A stretch of 64,000 nucleotides of DNA from NCBI RefSeq assembly GCF_002939475.1, contig NZ_PKFQ01000001.1:4833001-4897000 (forward strand), in the 5' to 3' direction. Below the pieces are notes generated by a model, which saw nothing but the letters and a program-made list of their open reading frames with translations, was not told where the DNA came from and did not search any database. How positions within the stretch are numbered: the stretch's first letter is position 1; every line of letters starts with the position of its first letter. This stretch comes from Streptomyces cinnamoneus. GTDB lineage: Bacteria > Actinomycetota > Actinomycetes > Streptomycetales > Streptomycetaceae. The position numbers and the translations under genes were made by a program. This document shows, in pieces, positions 1 through 8,713 of the stretch.

Positions 1-768
1 GCCCTCGACGGACGGCCCTGCGCACACGACGACCACCCCTTCGAGGCCGCCATGGACGCGCTCGAGGACGAGATATGGCTGGGGGACACCGGGCTGCTGC
101 CCGGCGGACCCGCGGCGCCAAACGGCGACCCCGACGCCGGCCGGGTGCTGTGCCCGGTCAACGTCGCGGGGTGGGCCCGCCTCGCCGCGGACGTGATCGC
201 CCCCTTCTCCGTCCGCCGCGTCCCGGTGGGGTCCCCGGAGGGCCTCCACTTCCGCATGCGCGTCCTGTCGGGGATCGTGAACGACCATCCCCACGGCGAT
301 CCGGGCCTGGACCTGATCGGCGAGGCAGGCCTCCTGCCCGACCGGCCGACCCGCGGAGTGCTGGCGGGATTCCTCGTCACCATGAACGCCACCTGCTGGT
401 ACGCGACGTCGGAGCGCATCACCGACCCGGCGGTGCTCAAGGCGATGATCGCGGGGATCGAGGCGGCCGTCCCGCTGCTGGACGACGCCCCGTGCGCCCA
501 CGGCCCCGGCGAGCACCCCGGCACCGGCGATCCGGACGACATGAACCAGGCAGGCTTCCTGCTGCGCAGCCCGGGCGGCCGGGCGGAGCTGGCCGAGCCC
601 TACGGCTGGGACGAGGAAGACGAGGCCGAGCAGGATGACGAGCCCCTGGACGCGTGGGTGTGCCCCGCCTTTCTGGAAGAGCTGGCGGACGACACGCTCG
701 GCGAGCTGAGGGCCGGTCTGAGGGCCCTCAGGGCCGCGGAGGACGGCGACGAGGACGACGAGGAGTGA
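1..768 (+). CDS. Hypothetical protein, 5' end outside window
   Basis: The reading frame is open from the first base of the window, through the ATG at 52, to the TGA at 766-768. The start is therefore probably upstream and only the C-terminal 255 residues are visible. No family is recognised. The visible part is rich in Asp/Glu and Gly, has no membrane segment or signal peptide, and ends in an acidic tail of Glu/Asp repeats (about the last 15 residues). Codons are strongly GC at third positions, as in a real Streptomyces gene. If the true start is the ATG at 52 the protein would be 238 aa, but I see no convincing ribosome binding site there. Function is unknown. Confidence 0.6.
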   Translation, partial: ALDGRPCAHDDHPFEAAMDALEDEIWLGDTGLLPGGPAAPNGDPDAGRVLCPVNVAGWARLAADVIAPFSVRRVPVGSPEGLHFRMRVLSGIVNDHPHGDPGLDLIGEAGLLPDRPTRGVLAGFLVTMNATCWYATSERITDPAVLKAMIAGIEAAVPLLDDAPCAHGPGEHPGTGDPDDMNQAGFLLRSPGGRAELAEPYGWDEEDEAEQDDEPLDAWVCPAFLEELADDTLGELRAGLRALRAAEDGDEDDEE

Positions 769-880
769 GTCCGGACGGCCGGCCCGCGCCCTGCCCGCGG
801 GGGCGTCCACCCCGGTGGCGTACGGGCCGTGGCCGGCCGTCATGCCGGCGCGTGGGCGCCCCCGCGGGCGTCCCGAGCGG

Positions 881-1117
881 TCAGCGCACCAGCGTCGCCC
901 GCCAGTGCCGGTGGATCACTTCCCGGTAGCCCGTGTGGGAGGGGTGGCGCCCCACGTGCCGGAACGCCCAGTCGCGGACGGTCTCGAAGTCGCCGTCCTT
1001 CCCCGACGCGGCGTCGCACGTGGTGCAGTGCATGGCGAAGGTGACGGCCGGCACGTCCGGCGCGGTGTCGGGGCCGATGGTCCAGTCCGCCCAGCGGATC
1101 ACGGTGTGCACGCTCAT
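881..1117 (-). CDS. Small DUF7848-like protein with CxxC motif
   Basis: This is a 78 aa protein that starts MSVHTVIRWADW. I chose the ATG at 1117 because a GGAGG lies about 8 bases upstream; longer frames reaching 1234/1241 lack such a site. It resembles small Streptomyces proteins I recall as DUF7848: an N-terminal Trp-rich strand, a CTTC motif (Cys31, Cys34), then a C-terminal part with several His residues (an HVGRHPSH stretch and HRHWR). Cys and His together could bind one zinc ion, but that is inference. Such proteins often sit near helix-turn-helix regulators or accessory genes; here it is alone, convergent with the gene at the left edge. Biochemical role is unknown. Confidence 0.6.
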   Translation of the reverse strand: MSVHTVIRWADWTIGPDTAPDVPAVTFAMHCTTCDAASGKDGDFETVRDWAFRHVGRHPSHTGYREVIHRHWRATLVR

Positions 1118-1505
1118 GCGGGTGCCTCCGGCTGACGGCGTCGGCGGCGGGCCCGCCCGGCCGGTGTGCTCGGCGTCCGGGATCCGGCCCGCTCCTGTCC
1201 GTCCGAGTGTCGAGGACGAACGGGCCGGGCTCAAGCCTCACTTGCGGGGCTCGGGACGAGGTCCCGGCGCCGCGCGGCCCGGTGCGGGGGACGGCCTCTC
1301 GGGGCGAGTCCGCTGCCGTGGGCCCTGGGGCCCATGTGCCCCAACTGCACCAGGAGACGTGGGCCGTGGCCGACTCCGTGTGATGTCCGTCATTTGGGGC
1401 GTGACGCGCATCTCTTCCTGCCCAACGGCGCGCCGCCGGACGCTAAGGTCCGGGCCGAGAGGCGTAATGAACAGATACATGCACAGGGAGTAAGGGGACA
1501 GCCGC
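1118..1505. other. Gene-free divergent intergenic region
   Basis: This 388-base stretch separates the leftward DUF7848-like gene from the rightward 3-hydroxybutyryl-CoA dehydrogenase gene, so it should contain both promoters. A GGAG-type ribosome binding site of the small gene lies at its left edge. I see no convincing -35/-10 pair, tRNA or long palindrome. Open frames across it look like shadows. Confidence 0.5.
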
Positions 1506-2354
1506 ATGGCCAAGAAGCTCGCCGTCATCGGAGCCGGACTGATGGGTTCCGGTATCGCTCAGGTCTCCGCTCAGGCCGGGTGGGACGTCGTGCTGCGGGA
1601 CGTCACCGACGAGGCGCTCAAGCGGGGGACGGACGGCATCAAGGCCTCCTACGACAAGTTCGTCGCCAAGGGCAAGCTGGAGGCCGGCGCCGCCGAGGCC
1701 GCGCTGGGCCGCATCACGGCCACCACCGACCTGGACGCCGTCGCCGACGCGGACATCGTCGTCGAGGCGGTCTTCGAGGACGTCGACGTCAAGCGCGAGA
1801 TCTTCCGCACGCTGGACGGCCTGGTCGGGGACGAGACCGTGCTGGCCTCGAACACCTCCGCCATCCCGATCACCAAGATCGCGGCCGCCACGAAGCGCCC
1901 CGAGCGCGTGGTCGGCGCGCACTTCTTCTCCCCGGTGCCGATGATGCAGCTGTGCGAGCTGGTGCGCGGTCACAAGACCAGCGACGAAACGCTCGCCCGC
2001 GCGCGCGAGTTCGCCGAGGGTGTCGGCAAGACCTGCATCGTCGTCAACCGCGACGTCGCGGGCTTCGTCACCACCCGCCTCATCTCGGCGCTCGTCGTCG
2101 AGGCGGCGAAGCTGTACGAATCGGGTGTGGCCAGCGCCGAGGACATCGACGTCGCCTGCAAGCTGGGCTTCGGCCACGCCATGGGCCCGCTGGCGACCGC
2201 CGACCTGACGGGCGTGGACATCCTGCTGCACGCCACGGGCAACATCTACACCGAATGCCAGGACGAGAAGTTCGCCCCGCCGGAGCTGATGCGCCGCATG
2301 GTCGACGCCGGCGACCTGGGTCGCAAGAGCGGTCAGGGCTTCTACCAGTACTAA
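1506..2354 (+). CDS. 3-hydroxybutyryl-CoA dehydrogenase
   Basis: Cytosolic enzyme that reversibly oxidises (S)-3-hydroxybutyryl-CoA to acetoacetyl-CoA with NAD(P). The 282 aa length is typical of the stand-alone FadB2/Hbd/PaaH family. The N-terminal Rossmann fold shows the dinucleotide motif IGAGLMGSG (residues 8-16). The ASNTSA segment (114-119) and the His139-Glu151 pair in GAHFFSPVPMMQLCELV match the catalytic dyad region. The C-terminal helical dimerisation domain is complete and ends GRKSGQGFYQY, the usual family ending. The start is ATG with AAGGGGA just upstream. Its likely partners here are the thiolase (19774) and IcmA. It could feed butyryl-CoA, and so polyketide precursors, but that pathway placement is inference. 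Confidence 0.95.
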   Translation: MAKKLAVIGAGLMGSGIAQVSAQAGWDVVLRDVTDEALKRGTDGIKASYDKFVAKGKLEAGAAEAALGRITATTDLDAVADADIVVEAVFEDVDVKREIFRTLDGLVGDETVLASNTSAIPITKIAAATKRPERVVGAHFFSPVPMMQLCELVRGHKTSDETLARAREFAEGVGKTCIVVNRDVAGFVTTRLISALVVEAAKLYESGVASAEDIDVACKLGFGHAMGPLATADLTGVDILLHATGNIYTECQDEKFAPPELMRRMVDAGDLGRKSGQGFYQY

Positions 2355-2370
2355 GGCTGAACCGTCCACC

Positions 2371-2394
2371 GAGTTCACCCCCGAGGGTGAATTC
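2371..2394 (+). terminator. Probable terminator after dehydrogenase gene
   Basis: An inverted repeat (GAGTTCACCC, 4-base loop, GGGTGAATTC, one G-T wobble) starts 17 bases after the stop codon of the dehydrogenase gene. It has no T-run, which is usual in Streptomyces. Confidence 0.5.
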
Positions 2395-2496
2395 GGTATG
2401 GGTTCCCTTATATGCGGCAACTTTGTCGTGTGAGAGGCAGTCAGTTCTTTAGAACCACGACCACATCACGCACACGCACCACTACCGGGAGCGCAT

Positions 2497-2829
2497 ATGC
2501 ACATCAGGGGCGACCACGCCGAACTGGTCGTCGGGGGGCGCCTCGACGTCCGCAGCGCGGCGGACGCCCGTACGGTGCTGCACTCCGCGCTCGACGCGGG
2601 CCGGGGCGACCTCGTGCTCGACCTGACCGAGCTGGACTCCTGGGACGCCACCGGACTCGGCGTCATCATGGGTGCCCACCGCCGCGCCGGGCGCACCGGC
2701 CGGCGGCTGGTCCTGCGCGGTGTGCCCGACCGGATGCAGCGGGTCCTGGTCGCCACCCGGCTGCACCGCATCCTCGCCATCGAGGAGGACACCGGGGCGG
2801 ACCACCGCCGCCCCCTGCCCCACGTGTAG
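2497..2829 (+). CDS. STAS-domain protein, anti-sigma factor antagonist type
   Basis: 110 aa protein consisting of one STAS domain, the fold of SpoIIAA/RsbV-type anti-anti-sigma factors, which bind anti-sigma kinases when unphosphorylated. Residues 2-20 form the first strands, LVLDLTELDSWDATGLGV (39-56) is the core, and a C-terminal helix follows. In SpoIIAA-like proteins the phosphorylated serine sits in D-S-S-G-L-G. Here the segment reads D50-A-T52-G-L-G, so Thr52 takes that place. Phosphorylation on Thr is possible but not shown. No anti-sigma kinase or sigma factor gene is in the window. The gene stands alone between a terminator and the ATP-binding protein at 3096. Confidence 0.8.
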   Translation: MHIRGDHAELVVGGRLDVRSAADARTVLHSALDAGRGDLVLDLTELDSWDATGLGVIMGAHRRAGRTGRRLVLRGVPDRMQRVLVATRLHRILAIEEDTGADHRRPLPHV

Positions 2830-3095
2830 CGCAGAGCGCCGGGCGGGTCCCGTGAGCCCTTTGCGCCCCGAGTGCCCCGATTCTCATGAGACTGTGACGT
2901 CCCATGGCGCCGGGGCACCCTCCGGGTCGTAGATACTGTGCCAAGGTCTGTTCGGTTTCCCGCCGCCCAAGAAAGCCCACGGCGGGCACCGGACCGGAAG
3001 CGACGGCACGGGCAGCTCCCGTCCGGAGGGTCGAAGGAGTGCGGACAGGCCGGAGGGCACGACGGCACGCCACGCATCTGGGGGGCTGAAGAACC

Positions 3096-5741
3096 ATGGA
3101 CCCGACGAACCGGGGATCCGAGGAATTCCGCGACGACGAGAGCGCGTCCGCCACCGACGGCGGCAGGCGACGCCCGCCCCGCGAGGGCGGTCTGCCGGCC
3201 CCGGAGACCGCCGGCGGCCCCGTCCGCGTCGTCCAGCTCGTCGCCGGCGACTACCTCCTGACCGTCAACCCGGTGGACGGCAGCGAGATAGAGCCCTGCC
3301 CGCCCGGTGCCCAGCCCAGCCGGTCCCGGCGTCACGACCCCGACGAGCGCGCCGAACTGCGCCGCGCCGCCACCCCGCCGCGCCCGGCCCGCCCGGCCGG
3401 CCCCGAGATCCCCCTGCTCCACCGCGACGAGGAGCGCGAGAGACTCGCCCGCCTCATCTCCCGCGGCCGCTCGGTCCGCCTGACCGGCCCCTCCGGCTCC
3501 GGCCGCAGTGCCCTCCTCGACGCCGTCGCCGAGGACTGCGAGGACCTGGCGCCCGACGGCGTCGTACGCCTCAGCGGCCACCACCGCACGCCCACCGACG
3601 TGCTGTACGAGCTGTTCGCCGCCGTCCACCACGCGCCGCTGCACCGCCCCGACCGGGCCGCGATGCTGGCGGCGGTCCACGACATCGGCGCCGTCGTCGT
3701 CCTCGACGACCTGGAGTTCGGCGGCAGCACCCTCGACGAGCTCCTCGACGCCACCCCCGAGTGCGCCTTCCTGCTGGCCGCCACCCCCGACGTCGCCGCC
3801 CCCTCCGCCGACTCGCACCTGGAAGAGGTCTTCCTCGGCGGTCTCGACCGCACCAGCTGCCTGGAACTGCTGGAGCGGGCCGTGGACCGGCCGCTCACGG
3901 ACGAGGAGGCGGGCTGGGCGGCCGACCTGTGGTTCGAATCCGAGGGCCTGCCCCTGCGGTTCGTCCAGGCCGGCGCCCTGCTCCGGCAGCGCGACGCCCT
4001 CGCCGCCGCCCCCGCGGCCGTCGACGAGTTCGGCGTCTTCGCCGAGCGGCCCTACCGGGCCGAGGACGCCACCGAGGACCCGGCCGAGGTCCAGGACGTG
4101 CCGCTGCCGACCCTCGCGCAGGCCGCCGCCCCCGCCGCCCTGCTCGCCTCACGGCTCGGCGAGGCGGCCCGCGACACCCTGCGCTTCGCCGTCGCCCTCG
4201 GCGGCGAGCTGCCCCACCAGGCCCACCTGCCGGCGCTCGCCGGGGACACCCACGCGGACGCCGTCGTCGGCGAGCTGCTTGCCTGCGGGCTGATCAGCGC
4301 CGTCGGCTCCCACTACCGCCTCGCGGCGGGCGTCGCCGACCAGCTGCTCGCCCAGGACTACGGCGACGAGGCCGTCGCCCGGGCGCACTCCGCCGCGCAG
4401 CACTACGCGTGGTGGGCCGGGCACCCGTCCGTCACCCCCGAGCGGATCGCCGTCGAGGCCGACGCCATCCTCGCGGCCCTCGCCGTCCTCGTCGCCGACG
4501 AGGACTCCGGGCACCGCGCGGCCGCCGTCCTGCTGGCCCGCACGGCGGCGCCGGCCTTCGCGGCCGCCCTGCACTGGGGCGCCTGGGAGCGCTGCCTGCG
4601 CCACGGTCAGGAGGCCGCCAGAGCCGCCGGCGAGGTCGGCGAAGAAGCGTATTTCCACCACGAGTTGGGCGTTCTCGCCCTCTGCACCGGCCACGTCGAC
4701 CGCGCCCGCGCCGAGCTGGAGGCGTCCATCGGACTGCGCGGCGTCCTGGCCGACAAGCGCGGCGCCGTCGCCGGCCGCCGGGCGCTCGCCCTGGTCGCCG
4801 ACCGCTCGGGCCTCGCGCTCGGCGCCCGCCGGCTTCCCGGCCAGACGCCGCCGAGGCCCCTCGCCGGTGCCGGGGACAAGACCCCGCCCCTGCCGCCGCT
4901 GCCGGCCCCGCGGGCCGACCGGAGCACGTCCGCCGGCGAGGAGGTCCCCGACGCCCGCAGCGAGGAGTCCGCGGCCCCGCCCGCCAAGGCGCCCGCGTCC
5001 TTCGCCGCCCGGCAGCCCGCCGGGAACGCGACCACGGTCGTCAACCGCGTCCCGGCGGCCTCCGCCGTCCCGCCGGCCCGGCCGGCACCCGCCCGGGTGC
5101 CCGCCCCGCCGAGCGGCCCCCCGGCCGGCGGCCCCGTGGCCCGGCAGCCGTGGGTCCAGAAGCTGATGTCCGGCGGCAACAGGCGCAACCTCGCCGCCGC
5201 GGGCGCCGGCGTCCTCCTCGCCGCCGTGCTCGGCACCGTGGTCACCCTCGGCGCCGCCTCCGGCGGCAGCACGGGCGGGCACTCGGACACCGTGAAGCCG
5301 GGCCAGTCCGCGTCCCAGCAGGACGGCGGCGACGGCCTGACCGCGGACGAGCCGGCCGTCGGCCAGCCGGGGGCGCCGCAGGTGCCCGCGCGCAAGGCCC
5401 GGCCCGGGGAGACGCCCCGCCCGGGCGGTTCGCCCGGCGCGCCCGGCGGCACCACCGCGCCGTCGCCGTCCGCGTCGCCGAGCGGCGGCTCCGCCACCCG
5501 GTCGCCCTCGCCGGACCGGCCGTCGCCGAGCCCCAGCCGCACGTCCGGCGGCGAGTCCCCGAAGCCGTCGCCCAAGCCGACGCCGACGAAGACGGGGGGC
5601 GACAAGCCCTCGGACTCGCCGAAGCCCCCGACCACCGCGCCGTCCCAGCCGCCGACCAGCGGAAGCTCCAACTCCGCGAGCGGCCCGGCGCCGGGCCGGA
5701 CCACCACGGGCGCCCCGGCGCCGGGGACCCCGGTGGCCTGA
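3096..5741 (+). CDS. Large membrane-anchored ATP-binding protein with Ser/Pro-rich tail
   Basis: 881 aa. After a disordered N-terminus (1-100) there is an AAA/STAND-like ATPase module. Its P-loop-like GPSGSGRSAL (131-140) has Arg where the Walker A Lys is expected, and VVVLDD (200-205) is a good Walker B. A helical region follows, with TPR-like segments around 470-570. Residues 575-695 are Pro/Ala-rich, then a single membrane segment (about 698-722), then a roughly 160-residue Ser/Pro/Thr/Lys-rich tail likely exposed outside. Topology suggests a cytosolic nucleotide-sensing domain joined to a cell-wall-spanning tail. It is conserved next to nucS in Streptomyces as far as I recall, with no known function. 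Start is the ATG at 3096; the upstream purine-rich stretch is modest. Confidence 0.85.
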   Translation: MDPTNRGSEEFRDDESASATDGGRRRPPREGGLPAPETAGGPVRVVQLVAGDYLLTVNPVDGSEIEPCPPGAQPSRSRRHDPDERAELRRAATPPRPARPAGPEIPLLHRDEERERLARLISRGRSVRLTGPSGSGRSALLDAVAEDCEDLAPDGVVRLSGHHRTPTDVLYELFAAVHHAPLHRPDRAAMLAAVHDIGAVVVLDDLEFGGSTLDELLDATPECAFLLAATPDVAAPSADSHLEEVFLGGLDRTSCLELLERAVDRPLTDEEAGWAADLWFESEGLPLRFVQAGALLRQRDALAAAPAAVDEFGVFAERPYRAEDATEDPAEVQDVPLPTLAQAAAPAALLASRLGEAARDTLRFAVALGGELPHQAHLPALAGDTHADAVVGELLACGLISAVGSHYRLAAGVADQLLAQDYGDEAVARAHSAAQHYAWWAGHPSVTPERIAVEADAILAALAVLVADEDSGHRAAAVLLARTAAPAFAAALHWGAWERCLRHGQEAARAAGEVGEEAYFHHELGVLALCTGHVDRARAELEASIGLRGVLADKRGAVAGRRALALVADRSGLALGARRLPGQTPPRPLAGAGDKTPPLPPLPAPRADRSTSAGEEVPDARSEESAAPPAKAPASFAARQPAGNATTVVNRVPAASAVPPARPAPARVPAPPSGPPAGGPVARQPWVQKLMSGGNRRNLAAAGAGVLLAAVLGTVVTLGAASGGSTGGHSDTVKPGQSASQQDGGDGLTADEPAVGQPGAPQVPARKARPGETPRPGGSPGAPGGTTAPSPSASPSGGSATRSPSPDRPSPSPSRTSGGESPKPSPKPTPTKTGGDKPSDSPKPPTTAPSQPPTSGSSNSASGPAPGRTTTGAPAPGTPVA

Positions 5742-5745
5742 AACA

Positions 5746-5792
5746 CAAGGGGAAGGGCCCGTACGCCACCGGCGTACGGGCCCTTCCCCTTG
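5746..5792. terminator. Bidirectional terminator, perfect 22-bp stem
   Basis: A perfect inverted repeat (arms 5746-5767 and 5771-5792, loop ACC) sits between the convergent ATP-binding protein gene and nucS. It begins 5 bases after the first stop and ends 20 bases before the nucS stop, so it can serve both strands. Confidence 0.9.
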
Positions 5793-5811
5793 GTGCGCGG
5801 ACTCGCGGCGG

Positions 5812-6471
5812 TCAGAACAGCCGCAGCTTGTCGTCCTCGATGCCGCGCATCGCGTCGTAGTCGAGCACGACGCAGCCGATGCCGCGGTCCGTGGCCAGCA
5901 CGCGCGCCTGCGGCTTGATCTCCTGCGCGGCGAAGACGCCGCGCACGGGCGCGAGGTGCGGGTCGCGGTTGAGCAGCTCCAGGTAGCGCGTGAGCTGTTC
6001 CACACCGTCGATGTCGCCGCGCCGCTTCAGCTCCACGGCCACCGTCTGGCCGTCCGCGTCCCGGCACAGGATGTCAACGGGACCGATCGCCGTGGGGTAT
6101 TCGCGGCGGATCAGGGTGTAGCCCTCACCGAGCGTCTCGATGCGGTCGGCGAGCAGCTCCTGGAGGTGGGCTTCCACGCCGTCCTTGATGAGGCCCGGGT
6201 CGACGCCCAGCTCGTGCGATGAGTCGTGCAGCACCTCTTCCATGGTGATGATGAGCTTCTCGCCCGCCTTGTTGATCACCGTCCAGACTCCGTCGCCCTC
6301 CTTGAGGGTGCACGGCGGCGACATCCAGTTCAGGGGCTTGTAGGCCCTGTCGTCGGCGTGGATCGAGACGCTGCCGTCCGCCTTCACCAGAATCAGGCGC
6401 GGGGCGGAGGGCAGGTGGGCGGTGAGCCGGCCCGCGTAGTCCACGGAGCAACGGGCGATGACGAGACGCAT
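5812..6471 (-). CDS. nucS: Mismatch-specific endonuclease NucS/EndoMS
   Basis: NucS cuts both strands at mismatches and is the core of non-canonical mismatch repair in actinobacteria, which lack MutS/MutL. The 219 aa length is typical for actinobacterial NucS. The N-terminal half (1-100) is the dimerising DNA-binding domain, starting MRLVIARCSV. The C-terminal nuclease domain has the PD-(D/E)xK-type catalytic set: Asp133 in GPVDIL, Glu147 and Lys149 in VAVELKRRG, and the upstream RREYP element (122-126). The C-terminus ends DDKLRLF, resembling a short beta-clamp-binding tail; that is inference. It is transcribed leftward, convergent with the ATP-binding protein gene. In the family, NucS loss gives a mutator phenotype. 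Confidence 0.95.
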   Translation of the reverse strand: MRLVIARCSVDYAGRLTAHLPSAPRLILVKADGSVSIHADDRAYKPLNWMSPPCTLKEGDGVWTVINKAGEKLIITMEEVLHDSSHELGVDPGLIKDGVEAHLQELLADRIETLGEGYTLIRREYPTAIGPVDILCRDADGQTVAVELKRRGDIDGVEQLTRYLELLNRDPHLAPVRGVFAAQEIKPQARVLATDRGIGCVVLDYDAMRGIEDDKLRLF

Positions 6472-6677
6472 GGTGAGCCACGCTACTCGACTCCTGCCAC
6501 TTCACGCGATTCGCCCTGGAAGGGGCCCTCGGGCTTTGGCCAGTTGTCGGTGTTCTCCTGGTGGGGCAGCAGTGGCCGGATTACCGTTGAAGCGGGCGGT
6601 CGCCGTACGGGCACAGGGCGTCGTCGTCCGCTCGCCCACCCCTAGACCCCGCACGCGGGGTCGCGAGAGGAGAACCC

Positions 6678-7070
6678 ATGTCGCTCGACGTCTCACCGGC
6701 CCTCCTTGAACAGGCCGAGCGAGGCGAGGTCGACGAAGCCGAATTCGTCGACTGCGTCCGGACCTCCCTGCCCTACGCGTGGGAGATGATCAGCTCCCTG
6801 GTGGACCGGCTCCAGGCCGACGGTGGTGAGTTCGCCGACAACCGGACGCCCCCGCCGGACGAGCAGGCGCGCGGGCAGCTGCTGCGCGCCCTGGCGAGTG
6901 ACGCGATCCGCGGTGCGCTGCAGCGACACTTCGGGGTCCGCCTGGCGTTCCAGAACTGCCACCGGGTGGCGGTCTTCCCCCTGGACGCCTCGGTGGACCA
7001 ACGCCTGGCCCGCTTCACCTCGATCCGCGGTCAGCTGCTGAACCAGTCGCCGGAGCTCCGCGACTGCTGA
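6678..7070 (+). CDS. Conserved hypothetical protein next to nucS
   Basis: 130 aa soluble, mostly helical, acidic protein beginning MSLDVSPALLEQAERG. A GGAGAA ribosome binding site lies 5 bases before the ATG. A small hairpin (GACCCC/GGGGTC) sits just before it. It has no signal peptide, membrane segment or recognisable catalytic motif. Its position divergent from nucS appears conserved in Streptomyces from memory, suggesting a shared regulatory region of about 205 bases, but no functional link is established. It contains a SLPYAWEMISSLVDRLQ helix and a C-terminal FTSIRGQLLNQSPELRDC segment. Function unknown. Confidence 0.75.
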   Translation: MSLDVSPALLEQAERGEVDEAEFVDCVRTSLPYAWEMISSLVDRLQADGGEFADNRTPPPDEQARGQLLRALASDAIRGALQRHFGVRLAFQNCHRVAVFPLDASVDQRLARFTSIRGQLLNQSPELRDC

Positions 7071-7127
7071 CGCGTTCCGTGCTGCCGCTCCGGGACGCGG
7101 GAGGAGCGAGGAGAAGGGGGCGGCAGC

Positions 7128-8153
7128 TCAGTCGAGCAGCGGCAGCACGTCCGCGCCGAGCCGGCGCAGGTTCTCCTCGGTGGCCGCGAGATCGCCCGAA
7201 CCCTCGGCCAGCAGGGCGAAGCGGCTGATGCCCGTACGCTCCGCGGTGGCCGCCAGGCGGTCGGCGCACAGCCGGGGCGAGCCGACGGGGTGCAGCTCGC
7301 AGAGCAACTCGGTGTACGCGAGCGGATCCCGCATCCTGCGGAGCCGGCCGTCGACCGTCACATGGGCGGACAGTCCGTGGTGCAGCCATCCCGGCATCGT
7401 CTTCAGCAGCGTCTCCGCCGCCTCCTGGCGCCGGTCCGCGATCTGCACCACCCCGGCGGACACGTGCCCGGCCGCCGCGACCGCCTCGGGTGAACTCCCC
7501 GCCTCCAGCGCGCACTTGCGCCACAGGGCGACCATCTCCGCCTTCTCCTCGTCCGCGCTGTGCATGCCGAGCAGCATCGGCAGCCCCTGGGCGGCGGCCA
7601 GCCGCACGCTCGCGGGCGAGGTGCAGGCGACGATCACTTCCGGGCCGGCGGAGTCCAGCAGTTCGTCCGGGCGGGGCACCACCGGCACCTCGCGGAACGC
7701 GAACCGCTCGCTGGAACTGCCGACACGGGGCTCGCGCAGCCAGCGCATCAGCAATTCGAGGGATTCCGGGAACCCCTCTTCGTACGCCCCCAGGCCTGAG
7801 TTGAACACCTCCAGGTCGACCCAGGGCCCGCCCCTGCCCACCCCCAGAGTGAACCTTCCTCCAGACGTCAGGTGCAGCAGCGCCGCCTGCTCGCCGAGGG
7901 TCACCGGATGCGTCGTGGGCAGGACGCTCACGGCCGTGCCCACCCGCAGGGCGCGCGTGCGGCCGAGCAGCAGGGCGGCCAGCGTCACCGCCGAGGGACA
8001 CACCCCGTACGGTACGAAGTGGTGTTCTGCCAGCCAGACGGCGTCCAGCCCGGCCTCCTCGGCGACCTCCGCCGAGCGGACGGCCCTGTACAGCGCCTCC
8101 TCATGGCCCTGGCCCGGAAACTGGGCGGCCAGGACAAAGGCTCCAACGCGCAT
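7128..8153 (-). CDS. LLM-class (luciferase-like) flavin-dependent oxidoreductase
   Basis: 341 aa single-domain TIM-barrel protein of the bacterial luciferase superfamily, whose members use reduced FMN or F420 to oxidise small organic substrates. Family features are the early EEAGLDAVWLAEHHF segment (33-47), the central RFTLGVGRGGPWVDLEVF segment and the ending RRLGADVLPLLD. The start at 8153 (MRVGAFVLAAQFPG) has an AGGAGGT ribosome binding site about 8 bases upstream, which excludes longer frames reaching 9455. It is a single-gene unit. Substrate and cofactor cannot be told from sequence; the EHH element near residue 44 is common in both FMN and F420 branches. Confidence 0.9.
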   Translation of the reverse strand: MRVGAFVLAAQFPGQGHEEALYRAVRSAEVAEEAGLDAVWLAEHHFVPYGVCPSAVTLAALLLGRTRALRVGTAVSVLPTTHPVTLGEQAALLHLTSGGRFTLGVGRGGPWVDLEVFNSGLGAYEEGFPESLELLMRWLREPRVGSSSERFAFREVPVVPRPDELLDSAGPEVIVACTSPASVRLAAAQGLPMLLGMHSADEEKAEMVALWRKCALEAGSSPEAVAAAGHVSAGVVQIADRRQEAAETLLKTMPGWLHHGLSAHVTVDGRLRRMRDPLAYTELLCELHPVGSPRLCADRLAATAERTGISRFALLAEGSGDLAATEENLRRLGADVLPLLD

Positions 8154-8359
8154 CGCTCTTGTACCTCCTAGCGACCGACGCGGCTTCTCCCCCTGGAGGC
8201 AATAACGCCTGACACGTGCCAAAGGTACGGCCGGGCATGAAGTTTTCATGATGATCGGAGAGTTCGCGGCATAGGGCGGACCGGATGCCGGATCGTGGGG
8301 GCGACCACGCCGCGTAGGCTGGTTTGCGACCCGTAGCCCCAGACCCACCGAGGTGCCCC

Positions 8360-8692
8360 GTGTCTCCGCGCCGAAACCGCCCCCGAGGCGGCGCCGACCC
8401 ACAGACCTCCCTCCCGCGCGACGGGAACAGCGAGCGCTACGGGCTGGAGCGCACGGAGTCCTGGCAGGGCGAGGAGTGGGCCGTGCGCATGATCGGCGGC
8501 GGCGCGGCGGCGAAGCACTACCGCTGCCCGGGCTGCGACCAGGAGATCCCGCCCGGGGTGCCGCACCTGGTGGCGTGGCCGCGGTTCGGCGGGGGCGTCG
8601 AGGACCGGCGCCACTGGCACAAGTCCTGCTGGAACGCGAAGGACCGCCGGAGCGCGCGGCTCCAGCGGTCCCGTAACGCGCCGAGGTACTGA
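8360..8692 (+). CDS. Small zinc-finger-like protein, often named ATP/GTP-binding
   Basis: 110 aa protein. I chose the GTG at 8360 (MSPRRNRPRGG) because GAGGTG lies just upstream; an in-frame ATG at 8324 has no such site. The N-terminus is basic and probably disordered. The C-terminal half shows CPGC (Cys56, Cys59), then His69, His75, His77 and Cys80 in EDRRHWHKSCW, an arrangement that fits a zinc-binding HNH/treble-clef-like fold. Similar Streptomyces proteins are often labelled ATP/GTP-binding, but I see no P-loop. Function is unknown; DNA or RNA binding is possible given the basic ends. It converges with the ABC permease gene at 8714. Confidence 0.7.
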   Translation: MSPRRNRPRGGADPQTSLPRDGNSERYGLERTESWQGEEWAVRMIGGGAAAKHYRCPGCDQEIPPGVPHLVAWPRFGGGVEDRRHWHKSCWNAKDRRSARLQRSRNAPRY

Positions 8693-8713
8693 GGGCGCCC
8701 TCGGCGGGTGTCC

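Noticed and set aside
3761..5860. Arg/Pro-rich 699 aa frame overlapping the ATP-binding protein gene
   Set aside because: Typical out-of-frame GC-rich shadow; the other frame has clear P-loop, TM and tail structure.
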